Source of the DNA: Chryseobacterium sp. BLS98
GTDB taxonomy: Bacteria; Bacteroidota; Bacteroidia; Flavobacteriales; Weeksellaceae
Reading direction: 5' to 3'
DNA: 64,000 nucleotides
Assembly (NCBI RefSeq): GCF_001045445.1
Contig: NZ_LFNF01000003.1
Coordinates: 806,001-870,000 of the forward strand
The notes beneath the pieces are model-generated. The model worked only from the letters and a program-made list of their open reading frames with translations. It made no database searches and was not told the DNA's origin. This document shows, one piece after another, positions 28,191 to 36,062 of the stretch (position 1 is the first letter of the stretch; each line of letters begins with the position of its first letter). A program made the position numbers and the translations under genes.

Positions 28191-28300
28191 GTCAATTGTG
28201 AATTTTGTTTTGCAAGTGAATGGTGAATTCAGAATCAAGAGCCAAGATGCAAGAGTCAAGAACAAAGATGCTAAATGTCAGACATCAGACGATAAACTCG
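28191..28300. repeat. Two further heptad arrays, one with core TTGTTTTGCAA
   Basis: gtcaatt, gtgaatt (28191-28204), core TTGTTTTGCAA (28205-28215), gtgaatg, gtgaatt (28216-28229). Then a phase-perfect run of the form agannca from 28231: agaatca, agagcca, agatgca, agagtca, agaacaa, agatgct, aaatgtc, agacatc, agacgat. The 28301-28350 stretch shows nothing I can interpret. Confidence 0.8.
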
Positions 28301-28360
28301 TTGTTTTAATGACTACGAACTAGCAATAGTAAGTGAACACGCTTCTCTCAACTCATTTAT

Positions 28361-28423
28361 TCTCCAACCCTCAAACTCCAAACTCTCCGACTCCGCAACT
28401 CGAATCCCGCATCGCGGAACTAA
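28361..28423. repeat. Heptad array running into a stop codon, core CCGCATCGCGG
   Basis: Units tctccaa, ccctcaa, actccaa, actctcc, gactccg, caactcg, aatcccg, catcgcg, gaactaa from 28361 to 28423 without a phase break. The palindrome CCGCATCGCGG is at 28407-28417. The last unit includes the TAG stop (read on the minus strand) of the metallophosphoesterase gene. Confidence 0.78.
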
Positions 28424-29625
28424 CTCAGCTCAAACAAAGTTATTTCCGGCAAAACCCCAACTCTTCCCGGATAGCCCAGAACTCCAAACCCTCTGTTGAC
28501 ATACAGCATTTTCCCCTCACTTTCATACAGATCGGCCCATTTTGGATAACGGTACTGTACCGGAGACCATTTGATATTTTTCAGGTCTAAGCCGAACTGC
28601 ATACCGTGGGTGTGTCCTGAAAGGGTTAAATGAATGTTTCCGGGATGCTTTTTCACTACATAATCAAAATGGGTAGGATCATGGCTCATCAGGATTTTTG
28701 GAGCGGATTCCGGTACACCTTTTAAAGCGTCATCAATTTTACCGAATTGAGGGAAGGGCTTCAATCCCCAGTTTTCAACTCCTAGGATGTAAAGCTTTTC
28801 TCCGTTCCTGTCTATTACCCTGTTTTCGTTTCTCAGCATATCAAAACCGGCTTGTCTTTCGTATTCGATAAGAGTGTCAAGATTCTTCTTTTTAGCATCA
28901 GCGGAGGTCCAGGTAACATAATCTCCATAATCGTGGTTTCCGAGAACTGCAAACTTGCCGTCTTTTGCTTTAATTTTTGAAAATAAAGGGATAAAAGGCT
29001 TGAATTCATCCGAGACATTATTCACCATATCTCCCGTGAAAAGGACAAGGTCCGGATCCTGCTCATTAATCAGATCAATAGCATGCTGCAGTTTGGACGG
29101 ATCAGTAAAACTTCCGCTGTGCACATCGGAAATCTGGATTACTTTATAGCCCTGGAAGCTTTTTGAAAGTCCCGGGATTTTTATCTTTATTTTTCTTACC
29201 GTATGCCTGTACTTTCCGAACGTAATTCCATCAATAAAAAGAGCCGAAAGCACACCTCCAAGACCTAAACCTACCAGACTCAGGAACTTTCTTCTCTCGG
29301 GAAAGAAGTTTTCATTGGGTTGGGTTAATCCTATCAGGTATCCACCGGTTCTTAAGATGTCATCGATCAGTAAAAACAGGACTACAAAGATTTTAGGCAG
29401 AATAAAGATCAGGAATAATGAAATCATGATCTGGAATCTGACAGTGCTTCTGTCTGATTTTTGGAAATGGGTAACTTCATAGGCAAAGATCCCATAAACG
29501 GCCAAAGAGACAACCCAGTACCCGAGTCTTATCCAGAAATTATCAGTTAATGTTCTTATAGCCTGATAGATATAGACCTCCAGGAACAGGAAGACGGCGG
29601 CAATGATTAAAAAATTTCTCTGCAT
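28420..29625 (-). CDS. Membrane-anchored calcineurin-like metallophosphoesterase
   Basis: 401 residues from the ATG at 29625 (MQRNFLIIAAV; an earlier ATG at 29646 adds an unlikely 7 residues). Three or four N-terminal membrane segments precede a metallophosphatase domain with all metal motifs: ISDVHSG, FTGDMVNN, VLGNHDYG, MSHDP and SGHTHGMQFG. Resembles YkuE/YaeI-type enzymes acting on lipid-linked phosphates such as UDP-diacylglucosamine. Substrate not determinable here. The gene ends inside a heptad repeat. Confidence 0.87.
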   Translation of the reverse strand: MQRNFLIIAAVFLFLEVYIYQAIRTLTDNFWIRLGYWVVSLAVYGIFAYEVTHFQKSDRSTVRFQIMISLFLIFILPKIFVVLFLLIDDILRTGGYLIGLTQPNENFFPERRKFLSLVGLGLGGVLSALFIDGITFGKYRHTVRKIKIKIPGLSKSFQGYKVIQISDVHSGSFTDPSKLQHAIDLINEQDPDLVLFTGDMVNNVSDEFKPFIPLFSKIKAKDGKFAVLGNHDYGDYVTWTSADAKKKNLDTLIEYERQAGFDMLRNENRVIDRNGEKLYILGVENWGLKPFPQFGKIDDALKGVPESAPKILMSHDPTHFDYVVKKHPGNIHLTLSGHTHGMQFGLDLKNIKWSPVQYRYPKWADLYESEGKMLYVNRGFGVLGYPGRVGVLPEITLFELS

Positions 29626-29632
29626 GATCAAT

Positions 29633-29667
29633 TTAAAAAAGCACAAAGAATAATTTCCCTGTGCTTT
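29633..29667 (-). terminator. Terminator after the KASIII gene
   Basis: On the minus strand AAAGCACA / TGTGCTTT stem with a 14-nt loop, then a T run. Lies between fabH-like and metallophosphoesterase genes. Confidence 0.75.
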
Positions 29668-29692
29668 ATATTTTTTTATTAATTAAATATTT

Positions 29693-30760
29693 TTAAGGAA
29701 ATCTGTACACGATAGCATTGATGTTCATTCCGGCCCCTACCGACGTCATTACAATGTTACCTTTATCTTTAAACGTTTGACCTTCCATTTTTCCTTTAAT
29801 TATTAAATCATACATGGTAGGAATGGTCGCTACAGAGGTATTTCCAAAATCCTGGATGGTCATAGGGGAGATGGCATGGTCGTATTCTTTCACATCGTAA
29901 AGCTTGTGAAGTCTTTCAATCATGGCGTAATCCATTTTTGCATTGGCCTGGTGAATCAGGATCTTGTCAATATCTTCAAGAGAAAGCCCGGCATCATCAA
30001 TGGTTTCTTTGATGGCTACGGGAACATTTTTCAGAGCGTATTCATAAATTTTTCTACCCTGCATTCTTACAAATAAACGGGTCTGGTCTGCATCTTTGTT
30101 GATGGAAGGACCGTTAGCCAGGTAATTTAATTCAGGACCGTTATCGCAAATGGTGTTGTGGGCAATGATTCCTACATTTTCTTCATCTGTAGCCTTTACT
30201 ACAACAGCTCCGGCACCGTCTGCGAAGATCATTCTGTTTCTGTCATGCGGGTCTGTAACACGGCTCAGGGTTTCACCTCCGATTACAAGGATTGTTTTGG
30301 CTACTCCGGCTTTAATTAAATTGTCGGCCAAAATCATAGCTTCCACCCATCCCGGACATCCGAAAAGCATATCATAAGTAACGCACTTTCTGTTTTTAAT
30401 GCCCAGTTTATTTTTTACTCTTGCCGCCATCGTAGGCATGAAATCAGCATAACCGTTTTGGGTAACTTCGCCGAAGTTGCTGGCGTAAATAATATAATCC
30501 AGTTCTTCTCCATCTACTTTAGCATCCTCAAGGGCTGCTTTTGCAGCTTGAAAACCGATCTGTGAGTTGGAAAGATCGTCTTCAATAAATCTTCTGTTTT
30601 CTATTTCTGTGATTTCTACAAACTTCGCGATAGTTTCTTCAGCAGGTTTCTCAATCTTAACTCCATCTTCAGTGTAGAACTCAGAATCCATGAAATAATC
30701 TCTACCAATAACTCTGTTAGGAATATAGGACCCGGAACCAATAATGATCGTATTCGGCAT
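29693..30760 (-). CDS. fabH: 3-oxoacyl-ACP synthase III family protein
   Basis: 355 residues of the thiolase fold. The triad is intact: Cys135 (FGCPGWVEA), His270 (LIHQANAKMD) and Asn307 (FGNTSVATIP). FabH condenses an acyl-CoA starter with malonyl-ACP to begin fatty acid synthesis. This protein is 25-35 residues longer than classic FabH and has an insertion near residues 20-45, as in the KASIII-like paralogues common in flavobacteria. It may therefore prime a special (branched or polyene) lipid rather than bulk fatty acids. Not clustered with other fab genes. Confidence 0.85.
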   Translation of the reverse strand: MPNTIIIGSGSYIPNRVIGRDYFMDSEFYTEDGVKIEKPAEETIAKFVEITEIENRRFIEDDLSNSQIGFQAAKAALEDAKVDGEELDYIIYASNFGEVTQNGYADFMPTMAARVKNKLGIKNRKCVTYDMLFGCPGWVEAMILADNLIKAGVAKTILVIGGETLSRVTDPHDRNRMIFADGAGAVVVKATDEENVGIIAHNTICDNGPELNYLANGPSINKDADQTRLFVRMQGRKIYEYALKNVPVAIKETIDDAGLSLEDIDKILIHQANAKMDYAMIERLHKLYDVKEYDHAISPMTIQDFGNTSVATIPTMYDLIIKGKMEGQTFKDKGNIVMTSVGAGMNINAIVYRFP

Positions 30761-30861
30761 TCGTTTATATGATTTTTTAAAGATGCAAAGTTAATAATTA
30801 ATATTAATAACGGAGAATTAAAAATATTATTAAATTTGCAAAAATTGTACTTTACAATCGT

Positions 30862-31431
30862 ATGAAAAACAACTCGTCCTTAAAAGGCTTACTTATTGCA
30901 GCTGTGGTGTTTATCCTCGCCTTTGGGATCTACTTCTTTTTTTTAGCCAAGAAAAATTATTTTGTCGTAGACAACCCTACTTCCAACACTTATTATTTTA
31001 AGATCAATAACGGTTCGGAGGGGATCATTTCTGCGGGACAGTACGTTCATGTAGATATCAAACCCGGGAAAAATTCTATCAAGGTTTTTGATCAGAATAA
31101 GAAAATGCTCTATGATTCTGCTTTTGAAGTTAATAAAATTCGGGGACTGATTAATATCGCCCATCAGGATTATTATATTAATGATCAGTATTATGGATAC
31201 AATCTTAAAAAAGATTCACTACTTTTGGCCCTTGACAAGATCACGATAAACGGAAAAGAATATCTCGGAGGAGCAAGGCACTTCAATAAGCTTTACACCG
31301 AAGATTTTTATTATAATGTAGATGAAGATTACGATAAAGTGATCAAAAACATCCAGAAAGTGGAATCGAGATCAAAGATCTTCAGAAAGCAGGATTTCCT
31401 AAATTATTACAAAGAATATTACAAGTTTTAA
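30862..31431 (+). CDS. Uncharacterised single-pass membrane protein
   Basis: 189 residues, one membrane segment at about residues 8-29, then a soluble part rich in Tyr, Asn and Lys, probably periplasmic. The first 60 residues after the anchor look like a beta sandwich. No motif recognised. A -7 box TAAATTTG at 30831-30838 gives it a likely promoter. It begins a tight operon with ubiE (4 nt) and porT (3 nt), so a link to the envelope or secretion machinery is possible but unproven. Confidence 0.8.
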   Translation: MKNNSSLKGLLIAAVVFILAFGIYFFFLAKKNYFVVDNPTSNTYYFKINNGSEGIISAGQYVHVDIKPGKNSIKVFDQNKKMLYDSAFEVNKIRGLINIAHQDYYINDQYYGYNLKKDSLLLALDKITINGKEYLGGARHFNKLYTEDFYYNVDEDYDKVIKNIQKVESRSKIFRKQDFLNYYKEYYKF

Positions 31432-31435
31432 AGTT

Positions 31436-32167
31436 TTGACAAAAGATATTACCAAAGTTACTCCCTACAATTCCGAGGCTACCAAAAAAAGCCAGGTAGA
31501 GGATATGTTCGACAATATTGCACCGAAGTATGACCTTCTGAATCATGTTTTATCTATGAAAATTGATGTTTTATGGAGAAATACACTGGTGAAAATGATG
31601 AAAAAAGACAACCCGCAAGAAGTGCTGGATGTGGCTACAGGAACGGGAGATTTAGCAATCACGATAGAAAAAGGAACCGGTGCAAAAGTAATTGGTTTGG
31701 ATTTATCACAACAAATGCTGAATGTTGGCGTTATTAAAATAAAAAAACTTAAATTAGACGGCAAAATTTCCATGCAAAAAGGGGATGCAGAAAATTTACC
31801 TTTCGAGGACAATAGATTCGATGCTGTTTCCGTTGCATTTGGAGTAAGGAATTTTGAAAACCTTACCAAAGGTTTGGCAGAATTAAGAAGAGTAGTTAAA
31901 GATAACAAGAGTGTTTATATACTGGAGTTTTCAAAGGTTGAGGGGTTCTTAGGTCCATTTTATATGTTTTACTTCAAAAACATATTACCTGCAATTGGCA
32001 GATTGGTTTCCAAAGATAATAGGGCATATACATACCTTCCGGATTCTGTAAATGCTTTTCCTTTCGGGGAAAAGATGAAGCAAATTCTTTTAGATACAGG
32101 ATTTAAGAAAGTAGAATATAAAAAGCTAAGTTTAGGTATAGCCACAATTTATAAAGCAACAAAGTAA
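31436..32167 (+). CDS. ubiE: Demethylmenaquinone methyltransferase
   Basis: 243 residues. Last step of menaquinone synthesis (MenG/UbiE), SAM-dependent C-methylation of the quinone ring. SAM motif DVATGTGDLAI, the UbiE signatures YDLLNHVLSMKIDVLWR and VSVAFGVRNFENLTKGLAE, and the C-terminal YLPDSVNAFP. The start is a TTG at 31436 (TTGACAAAAGAT), 4 nt after the upstream stop. The next in-frame ATG would remove the conserved N-terminus. In an operon with porT, an arrangement I recall from other flavobacteria. Confidence 0.95.
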   Translation: MTKDITKVTPYNSEATKKSQVEDMFDNIAPKYDLLNHVLSMKIDVLWRNTLVKMMKKDNPQEVLDVATGTGDLAITIEKGTGAKVIGLDLSQQMLNVGVIKIKKLKLDGKISMQKGDAENLPFEDNRFDAVSVAFGVRNFENLTKGLAELRRVVKDNKSVYILEFSKVEGFLGPFYMFYFKNILPAIGRLVSKDNRAYTYLPDSVNAFPFGEKMKQILLDTGFKKVEYKKLSLGIATIYKATK

Positions 32168-32170
32168 CCT

Positions 32171-32953
32171 ATGAATAAATTTCTATTAAGAGCACTGGTT
32201 TTAGCCTCAGTCAATATTGCAGTTTTTGCAGATGCACAATTCAGAACCCGAAACAGAATGGATAAGTTGGAAGACTTTGACGAGCAGAAATTCAGTTGGG
32301 GTTTTTATTTGAACGGCAACAGGCTGGACTACCGTATCGTCCTTCATCCGAGATACGGTTCAGAAGGCAATCAGAATCTTGTTAAATCCAAAGAAAGCTA
32401 CAGTTTCGGGGCCGGTCTGATCGCCAAATGGAGGCTGAACGACTATCTGGATTTAAGATTGGAGCCAGGCTTGCAATTTGCTCAGAGACAGTTGATTTTC
32501 AATACCCAGTCAAATGACCAGTATGCTGCCGGAACATTGACGAATCCACCTTTTACTCCAATTCCGTTAACAGATAAAGATAAAACAAGAGATATCAAAT
32601 CCACATTGGTAGATGTCCCTGTACTATTGGAACTTCATGGTAACAGATGGTACAATTCCAGACCCTACATTGCAGCAGGGGTGAACTATGTGGTTAACCT
32701 TCAGTCCAATTCAGATTCTGAAGATGACAACATGCAGCAGGTTTTCAGATCTACCACGCATAACTTTGCCTGGTCGGCTGAAATGGGAATTCAGTTTTAT
32801 TTCAACAAATTTAAGCTTACTCCGGCTATCAGAGGAACGTTCTTCATGAACAACGAGAAAGTAGCGGATAATGCGACTACACCTCCGTACTGGGCAACAG
32901 CAATGTCTACCCTTCAGACAAGAGCGGTGATGTTTGTTCTTAAATTTGAATAA
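32171..32953 (+). CDS. porT: PorT-like outer-membrane protein of the type IX secretion system
   Basis: 260 residues, signal peptide ending in VFADAQ, then an eight-stranded barrel pattern (alternating hydrophobic strands such as YSFGAGLIAKWRLNDYLDLRLEPGLQFAQ and PYIAAGVNYVVNLQ). PorT is needed for type IX secretion of cargo proteins and gliding in Bacteroidetes. The assignment rests on barrel type, size and position right after ubiE (3 nt), a recurring order as I recall it. A generic PorT-family barrel with another role remains possible. Confidence 0.75.
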   Translation: MNKFLLRALVLASVNIAVFADAQFRTRNRMDKLEDFDEQKFSWGFYLNGNRLDYRIVLHPRYGSEGNQNLVKSKESYSFGAGLIAKWRLNDYLDLRLEPGLQFAQRQLIFNTQSNDQYAAGTLTNPPFTPIPLTDKDKTRDIKSTLVDVPVLLELHGNRWYNSRPYIAAGVNYVVNLQSNSDSEDDNMQQVFRSTTHNFAWSAEMGIQFYFNKFKLTPAIRGTFFMNNEKVADNATTPPYWATAMSTLQTRAVMFVLKFE

Positions 32954-32978
32954 GTAAATTAATACATCAAAAATACGG

Positions 32979-33007
32979 AAGGAGGGGCTTATGCACCTCC
33001 TTTTTTT
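32979..33007 (+). terminator. Terminator after porT
   Basis: AAGGAGG / CCTCCTT stem with an 11-nt loop and seven Ts, 26 nt after the porT stop. Confidence 0.85.
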
Positions 33008-33096
33008 CATACCCGGTCAAAATATAAGGACTTTTATTTTTGTTACTGTTATTATTTTTTTACTTTTGCTATTAGTTAGAATATAGAAAACCTGAA

Positions 33097-33399
33097 ATGC
33101 TTCAAGATTTAGAAAATAATTTTTCAGAATTAGAGAAAAAGATTTTGCTTTTACAAAAGAACTATAAAAATCTTACTGAGACATTATCTGAATTAACGGT
33201 TGAGCATGAAGATCTGAAGAAGAAATACGATGAGGAAAGAAGAAGAAATCAGGTATTAGCAGAAGAACAAAAAAATATAAAACTTTATTCAGCAATATCA
33301 GGGAATCCTGAACACAACAGATTAATGAAAAACCATATCAACAGATTGGTAAAAGAAATTGATTTCTGTATTGCACAGCTTCAAAACAGTGGATTATAA
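33097..33399 (+). CDS. Small coiled-coil protein (ZapB-like)
   Basis: 100 residues, almost wholly helical with heptad hydrophobics from residue 5 to about 65 (LENNFSELEKKILLLQKNY...). Its stop overlaps the zapA start as TAATG. A coiled-coil partner directly before ZapA suggests a role in Z-ring assembly like ZapB, inferred from context because coiled coils lack diagnostic motifs. Confidence 0.75.
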   Translation: MLQDLENNFSELEKKILLLQKNYKNLTETLSELTVEHEDLKKKYDEERRRNQVLAEEQKNIKLYSAISGNPEHNRLMKNHINRLVKEIDFCIAQLQNSGL

Positions 33400-33686
33400 T
33401 GGATGTAAGAAGAATAACCATCAACATTGCAGGAAGGGTATATCCGCTGAACGTACCGGCCGCAGAGGAGGAAACTCTGCGTAAAGTAGGAAAGCAGATT
33501 GAAAATATGATTAAAGATTTTGAACAGAACTTCGACGTAAGAGACAAACAGGATGCTTTGGCGATGTGTGCCCTGAAACTGGGAACCAATGCTGAAGTGG
33601 TTTCTCTTAACTACGAAAAAAATATAAATTCTACCAACGAAAGATTAGTGAAGATTAATCAGTTGTTGAATGAAACTGGGAAATAG
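33399..33686 (+). CDS. zapA: Cell division protein ZapA
   Basis: 95 residues. ZapA cross-links FtsZ filaments. The N-terminal beta-rich head (RRITINIAGRVYPLNVPAAEEETLRKVGKQI) and helical tail match the family, including the DKQDALAMCALKL segment. Coupled to the coiled-coil gene upstream. A 6S-like RNA gene follows within about 20 nt, the same zapA-6S order known from gamma-proteobacteria. Confidence 0.9.
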   Translation: MDVRRITINIAGRVYPLNVPAAEEETLRKVGKQIENMIKDFEQNFDVRDKQDALAMCALKLGTNAEVVSLNYEKNINSTNERLVKINQLLNETGK

Positions 33687-33704
33687 ATTTTTTTTCCCGA
33701 CAAG

Positions 33705-33877
33705 ACTGCCTACAATAATTCTAACACATTTAAGGTAAACTCAACGCTAAACAATTACCGAACGAATGTCCGCTGAATGGCGTGCCGGGTTTCCCGGATT
33801 ACAGACAGTGGAACTTAGTTCAAATCGTGTTGATTAGGAGTTTACTCTCAATCCCTGAATTGTTGTAGGTTTTTTTA
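33705..33877 (+). ncRNA. ssrS: 6S-like RNA (6S-Flavo type)
   Basis: About 165 nt with a long rod-like fold. The closing stem is CCTACAATAATTC (33709-33721) with GAATTGTTGTAGG (33857-33869), 13 pairs with one G-U. Then GTAAACTC pairs with GAGTTTAC and TCAACGC with GTGTTGA, CCGCTG with CAGTGG, and an apical hairpin CCGGG-TTT-CCCGG caps it. A run of seven Ts follows the closing stem, completing an intrinsic terminator. Such RNAs bind RNA polymerase and dampen transcription in stationary phase. Position after zapA supports the call; no covariance search was run. Confidence 0.82.
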
Positions 33878-33915
33878 TTTAGATAATGTAAGACAATTAA
33901 AACTCAATATATATT

Positions 33916-35484
33916 ATGACAACAGCCATTATAGTCGGCGTTATTTGCTTAGTTGTAGGAGCGGTAATAGGGATTCTTTTCTCTAAGAGCTCACTCAATA
34001 CCAAAGCAAAATTTATTGTAGATGATGCAAAGAAAAATGCCGAAAACCTTATAGAAAAAGCAAATGTTCAAGCTGAATCCATAAAGAAAGAAAAAAATCT
34101 GCAGGCCAAAGAAAAATTTTTGGAACTGAAATCCCAGCATGACGCGGATATCCAGTCCCGTGAGAAAAAAATGCAGGAGATTGAAAAAAGGATCAAAGAC
34201 AAGGAGCACAAGCTGAATGATGAGCTTAGCAAGACCGGAAAACTTGAAAAAGACCTGGACAAGCAGATTGCAGATTACGCTAAGAAAAATGAAATCTTAG
34301 AAAGAAAACAGCAGGAACTTGATGTAGCTACTGCCAAAAAAGTAGAGATCCTGGAGAAAATTGCTAACTACACAGCAGAAGAAGCGAAAGCAGAATTGGT
34401 AGAAACCATGAAAGCAGAAGCGAAAACAAGAGCTCAGGCGCACGTTCAGGGTATTATGGAAGAAGCGCAGCTTAATGCTAAAAACGAGGCAAGAAAAATC
34501 GTTATCCAGACCATCCAGAGAATCGGAACCGAGCAGGCCATCGAAAACTCAGTATCCGTTTTCAATATTGAATCTGATGAGGTAAAAGGAAGAATCATCG
34601 GTAGAGAAGGTAGAAACATCCGTGCTTTAGAAGCCGTTACAGGAGTGGAAATCATTGTTGATGATACCCCTGAAGCGATCCTTCTTTCATGCTTTGACCC
34701 GGTGAGAAGAGAAATTGCAAGATTATCCCTTCACAGGTTGGTAACAGATGGAAGAATCCACCCGGCAAGAATTGAAGAAGTGGTAGAGAAAACAAGAAAA
34801 CAGATCGAGGAAGAGATCATAGAAGTAGGAAAAAGAACGATCATTGATCTTGGAATCCACGGATTACACCCTGAATTGATCAAAATCGTAGGTAGAATGA
34901 AATACCGTTCTTCTTACGGACAAAACTTATTACAGCACTCAAGAGAAGTAGCTAATATTGCTGCAACAATGGCTGCTGAATTAGGACTTAATGTGAAATT
35001 AGCCAAAAGGGCAGGTCTTTTACATGATATCGGTAAAGTTCCTGAGCAGGAATCAGAACTTCCTCACGCTTTATTAGGAATGCAGTGGGCTGAAAAATAT
35101 GGTGAAAATGCAGAAGTTGTTAACGCCATCGGAGCTCACCACGACGAAATTGAAATGAAGTCATTATTATCACCAATCATCCAGGTAGCTGATGCGATTT
35201 CAGGAGCAAGACCGGGAGCAAGAAGACAGGTGCTTGAATCATACATCCAGAGACTGAAAGACCTTGAATCGGCTGCATTAAGCTTCGACGGAGTATCAAG
35301 CGCATATGCGATCCAGGCTGGTAGAGAGCTGAGAGTAATGGTAGAAAGCGGAAAAGTAAACGATGAAGTTGCCAACCAGCTGTCTTATGACATTTCTGAA
35401 AAAATCCAGAATGAACTGACATATCCGGGACAGGTAAAAGTAACGGTAATCAGGGAAACAAGAGCCGTGAATATTGCAAGATAA
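33916..35484 (+). CDS. rny: Ribonuclease Y
   Basis: 522 residues. Membrane-anchored endoribonuclease that starts mRNA decay. N-terminal membrane segment (residues 3-22), a long coiled coil (about 30-200), KH domain ([34 protein letters not shown]), then an HD domain with [24 protein letters not shown] and AIGAHHDE. Length is normal. Its terminator (35509-35538) is part of a 43-bp sequence repeated exactly at 37610. Confidence 0.97.
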   Translation: MTTAIIVGVICLVVGAVIGILFSKSSLNTKAKFIVDDAKKNAENLIEKANVQAESIKKEKNLQAKEKFLELKSQHDADIQSREKKMQEIEKRIKDKEHKLNDELSKTGKLEKDLDKQIADYAKKNEILERKQQELDVATAKKVEILEKIANYTAEEAKAELVETMKAEAKTRAQAHVQGIMEEAQLNAKNEARKIVIQTIQRIGTEQAIENSVSVFNIESDEVKGRIIGREGRNIRALEAVTGVEIIVDDTPEAILLSCFDPVRREIARLSLHRLVTDGRIHPARIEEVVEKTRKQIEEEIIEVGKRTIIDLGIHGLHPELIKIVGRMKYRSSYGQNLLQHSREVANIAATMAAELGLNVKLAKRAGLLHDIGKVPEQESELPHALLGMQWAEKYGENAEVVNAIGAHHDEIEMKSLLSPIIQVADAISGARPGARRQVLESYIQRLKDLESAALSFDGVSSAYAIQAGRELRVMVESGKVNDEVANQLSYDISEKIQNELTYPGQVKVTVIRETRAVNIAR

Positions 35485-35494
35485 TAACACGATC

Positions 35495-35537
35495 AAGATA
35501 TTTAATAAAAACCTTTCAGGAAACTGGAAGGTTTTTT
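35495..35537. repeat. 43-bp direct repeat, copy 1 (contains the rny terminator)
   Basis: From AAGATATTTAATAAAAACC through TTTCAGGAAACTGGAAGG to six Ts. Identical over 43 nt to 37610-37652. Flanking bases differ on both sides. Confidence 0.95.
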
Positions 35538-35540
35538 TAT
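35509..35540 (+). terminator. rny terminator
   Basis: AACCTTTCAG / CTGGAAGGTT stem (one T-G pair), GAAA tetraloop, seven Ts. From here to the peptide gene at 35807 the DNA is very AT-rich and holds no gene; a -7 box TATATTTG is at 35761-35768. Confidence 0.88.
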
Positions 35541-35806
35541 ATAAATAGAATAGTCTATCTTAAGATTTTAGGCATCTAATTTCTCTTTTTTCTCTTCTTT
35601 GATATTGAGATTGTGTCATATGTAATATTTTAGCGATGTTTCCTGTGTGTTTTTTTTATCAACTTATTTTTATCATTATTATGTACAACTATATTATTTA
35701 TCTGTTGATATTTACATAAAACTTACATAAAAAGGGTGAATTTATTTCAATTGTGCTTGATATATTTGAAAGGTCAATAAGGCACAAAACAATAAAAAAA
35801 ATTATT

Positions 35807-35983
35807 ATGAAAAATTTAAAAAAGATTTCAAGAGAGAATTTGAAAAAAGTTCAAGGAGGCAGAAGAGCAGATTTCTGTCAGCCGGGAGCTGGTGACGTTT
35901 GCGCACAATACGGATTGGAATGTGGGTTTTGGTACACTTACCAAGATGGTGTATTAGTAGAGAGCCATAACGCGTGTATGTAA
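35807..35983 (+). CDS. Double-glycine-leader Cys-containing peptide (bacteriocin-like precursor)
   Basis: 58 residues from the ATG at 35807 (the frame extends upstream but across the promoter box). Leader MKNLKKISRENLKKVQGG ends in Gly-Gly at 17-18, the cleavage signal of C39-type peptidase exporters. The 40-residue core has four Cys (24, 32, 39, 57) and several Gly/Tyr. Leader pattern shared with the peptide at 39085. Probably one of the GG-leader natural-product or bacteriocin-like precursors of Bacteroidetes. No exporter, peptidase or modifying enzyme is adjacent. Followed by its own terminator and lies inside the module bracketed by 43-bp repeats. Confidence 0.78.
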   Translation: MKNLKKISRENLKKVQGGRRADFCQPGAGDVCAQYGLECGFWYTYQDGVLVESHNACM

Positions 35984-36003
35984 TTAATTTGAAATGAGTG
36001 CTT

Positions 36004-36033
36004 AAAGAGATATCAAAAGTATCTCTTTTTTTC
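36004..36033 (+). terminator. Terminator after the peptide gene
   Basis: AAAGAGATA / TATCTCTTT stem with loop TCAAAAG and a T run, 20 nt after the peptide stop. Confidence 0.85.
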
Positions 36034-36062
36034 TATTTTTATAATAACTTAATGCATACTAC

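Noticed and set aside
28105..28300. CRISPR array
   Set aside because: Repeat unit is 7 nt with no spacers and no cas genes.
28333..28590. 85-residue plus-strand frame
   Set aside because: First third is heptad repeat, the rest is antisense to the metallophosphoesterase.
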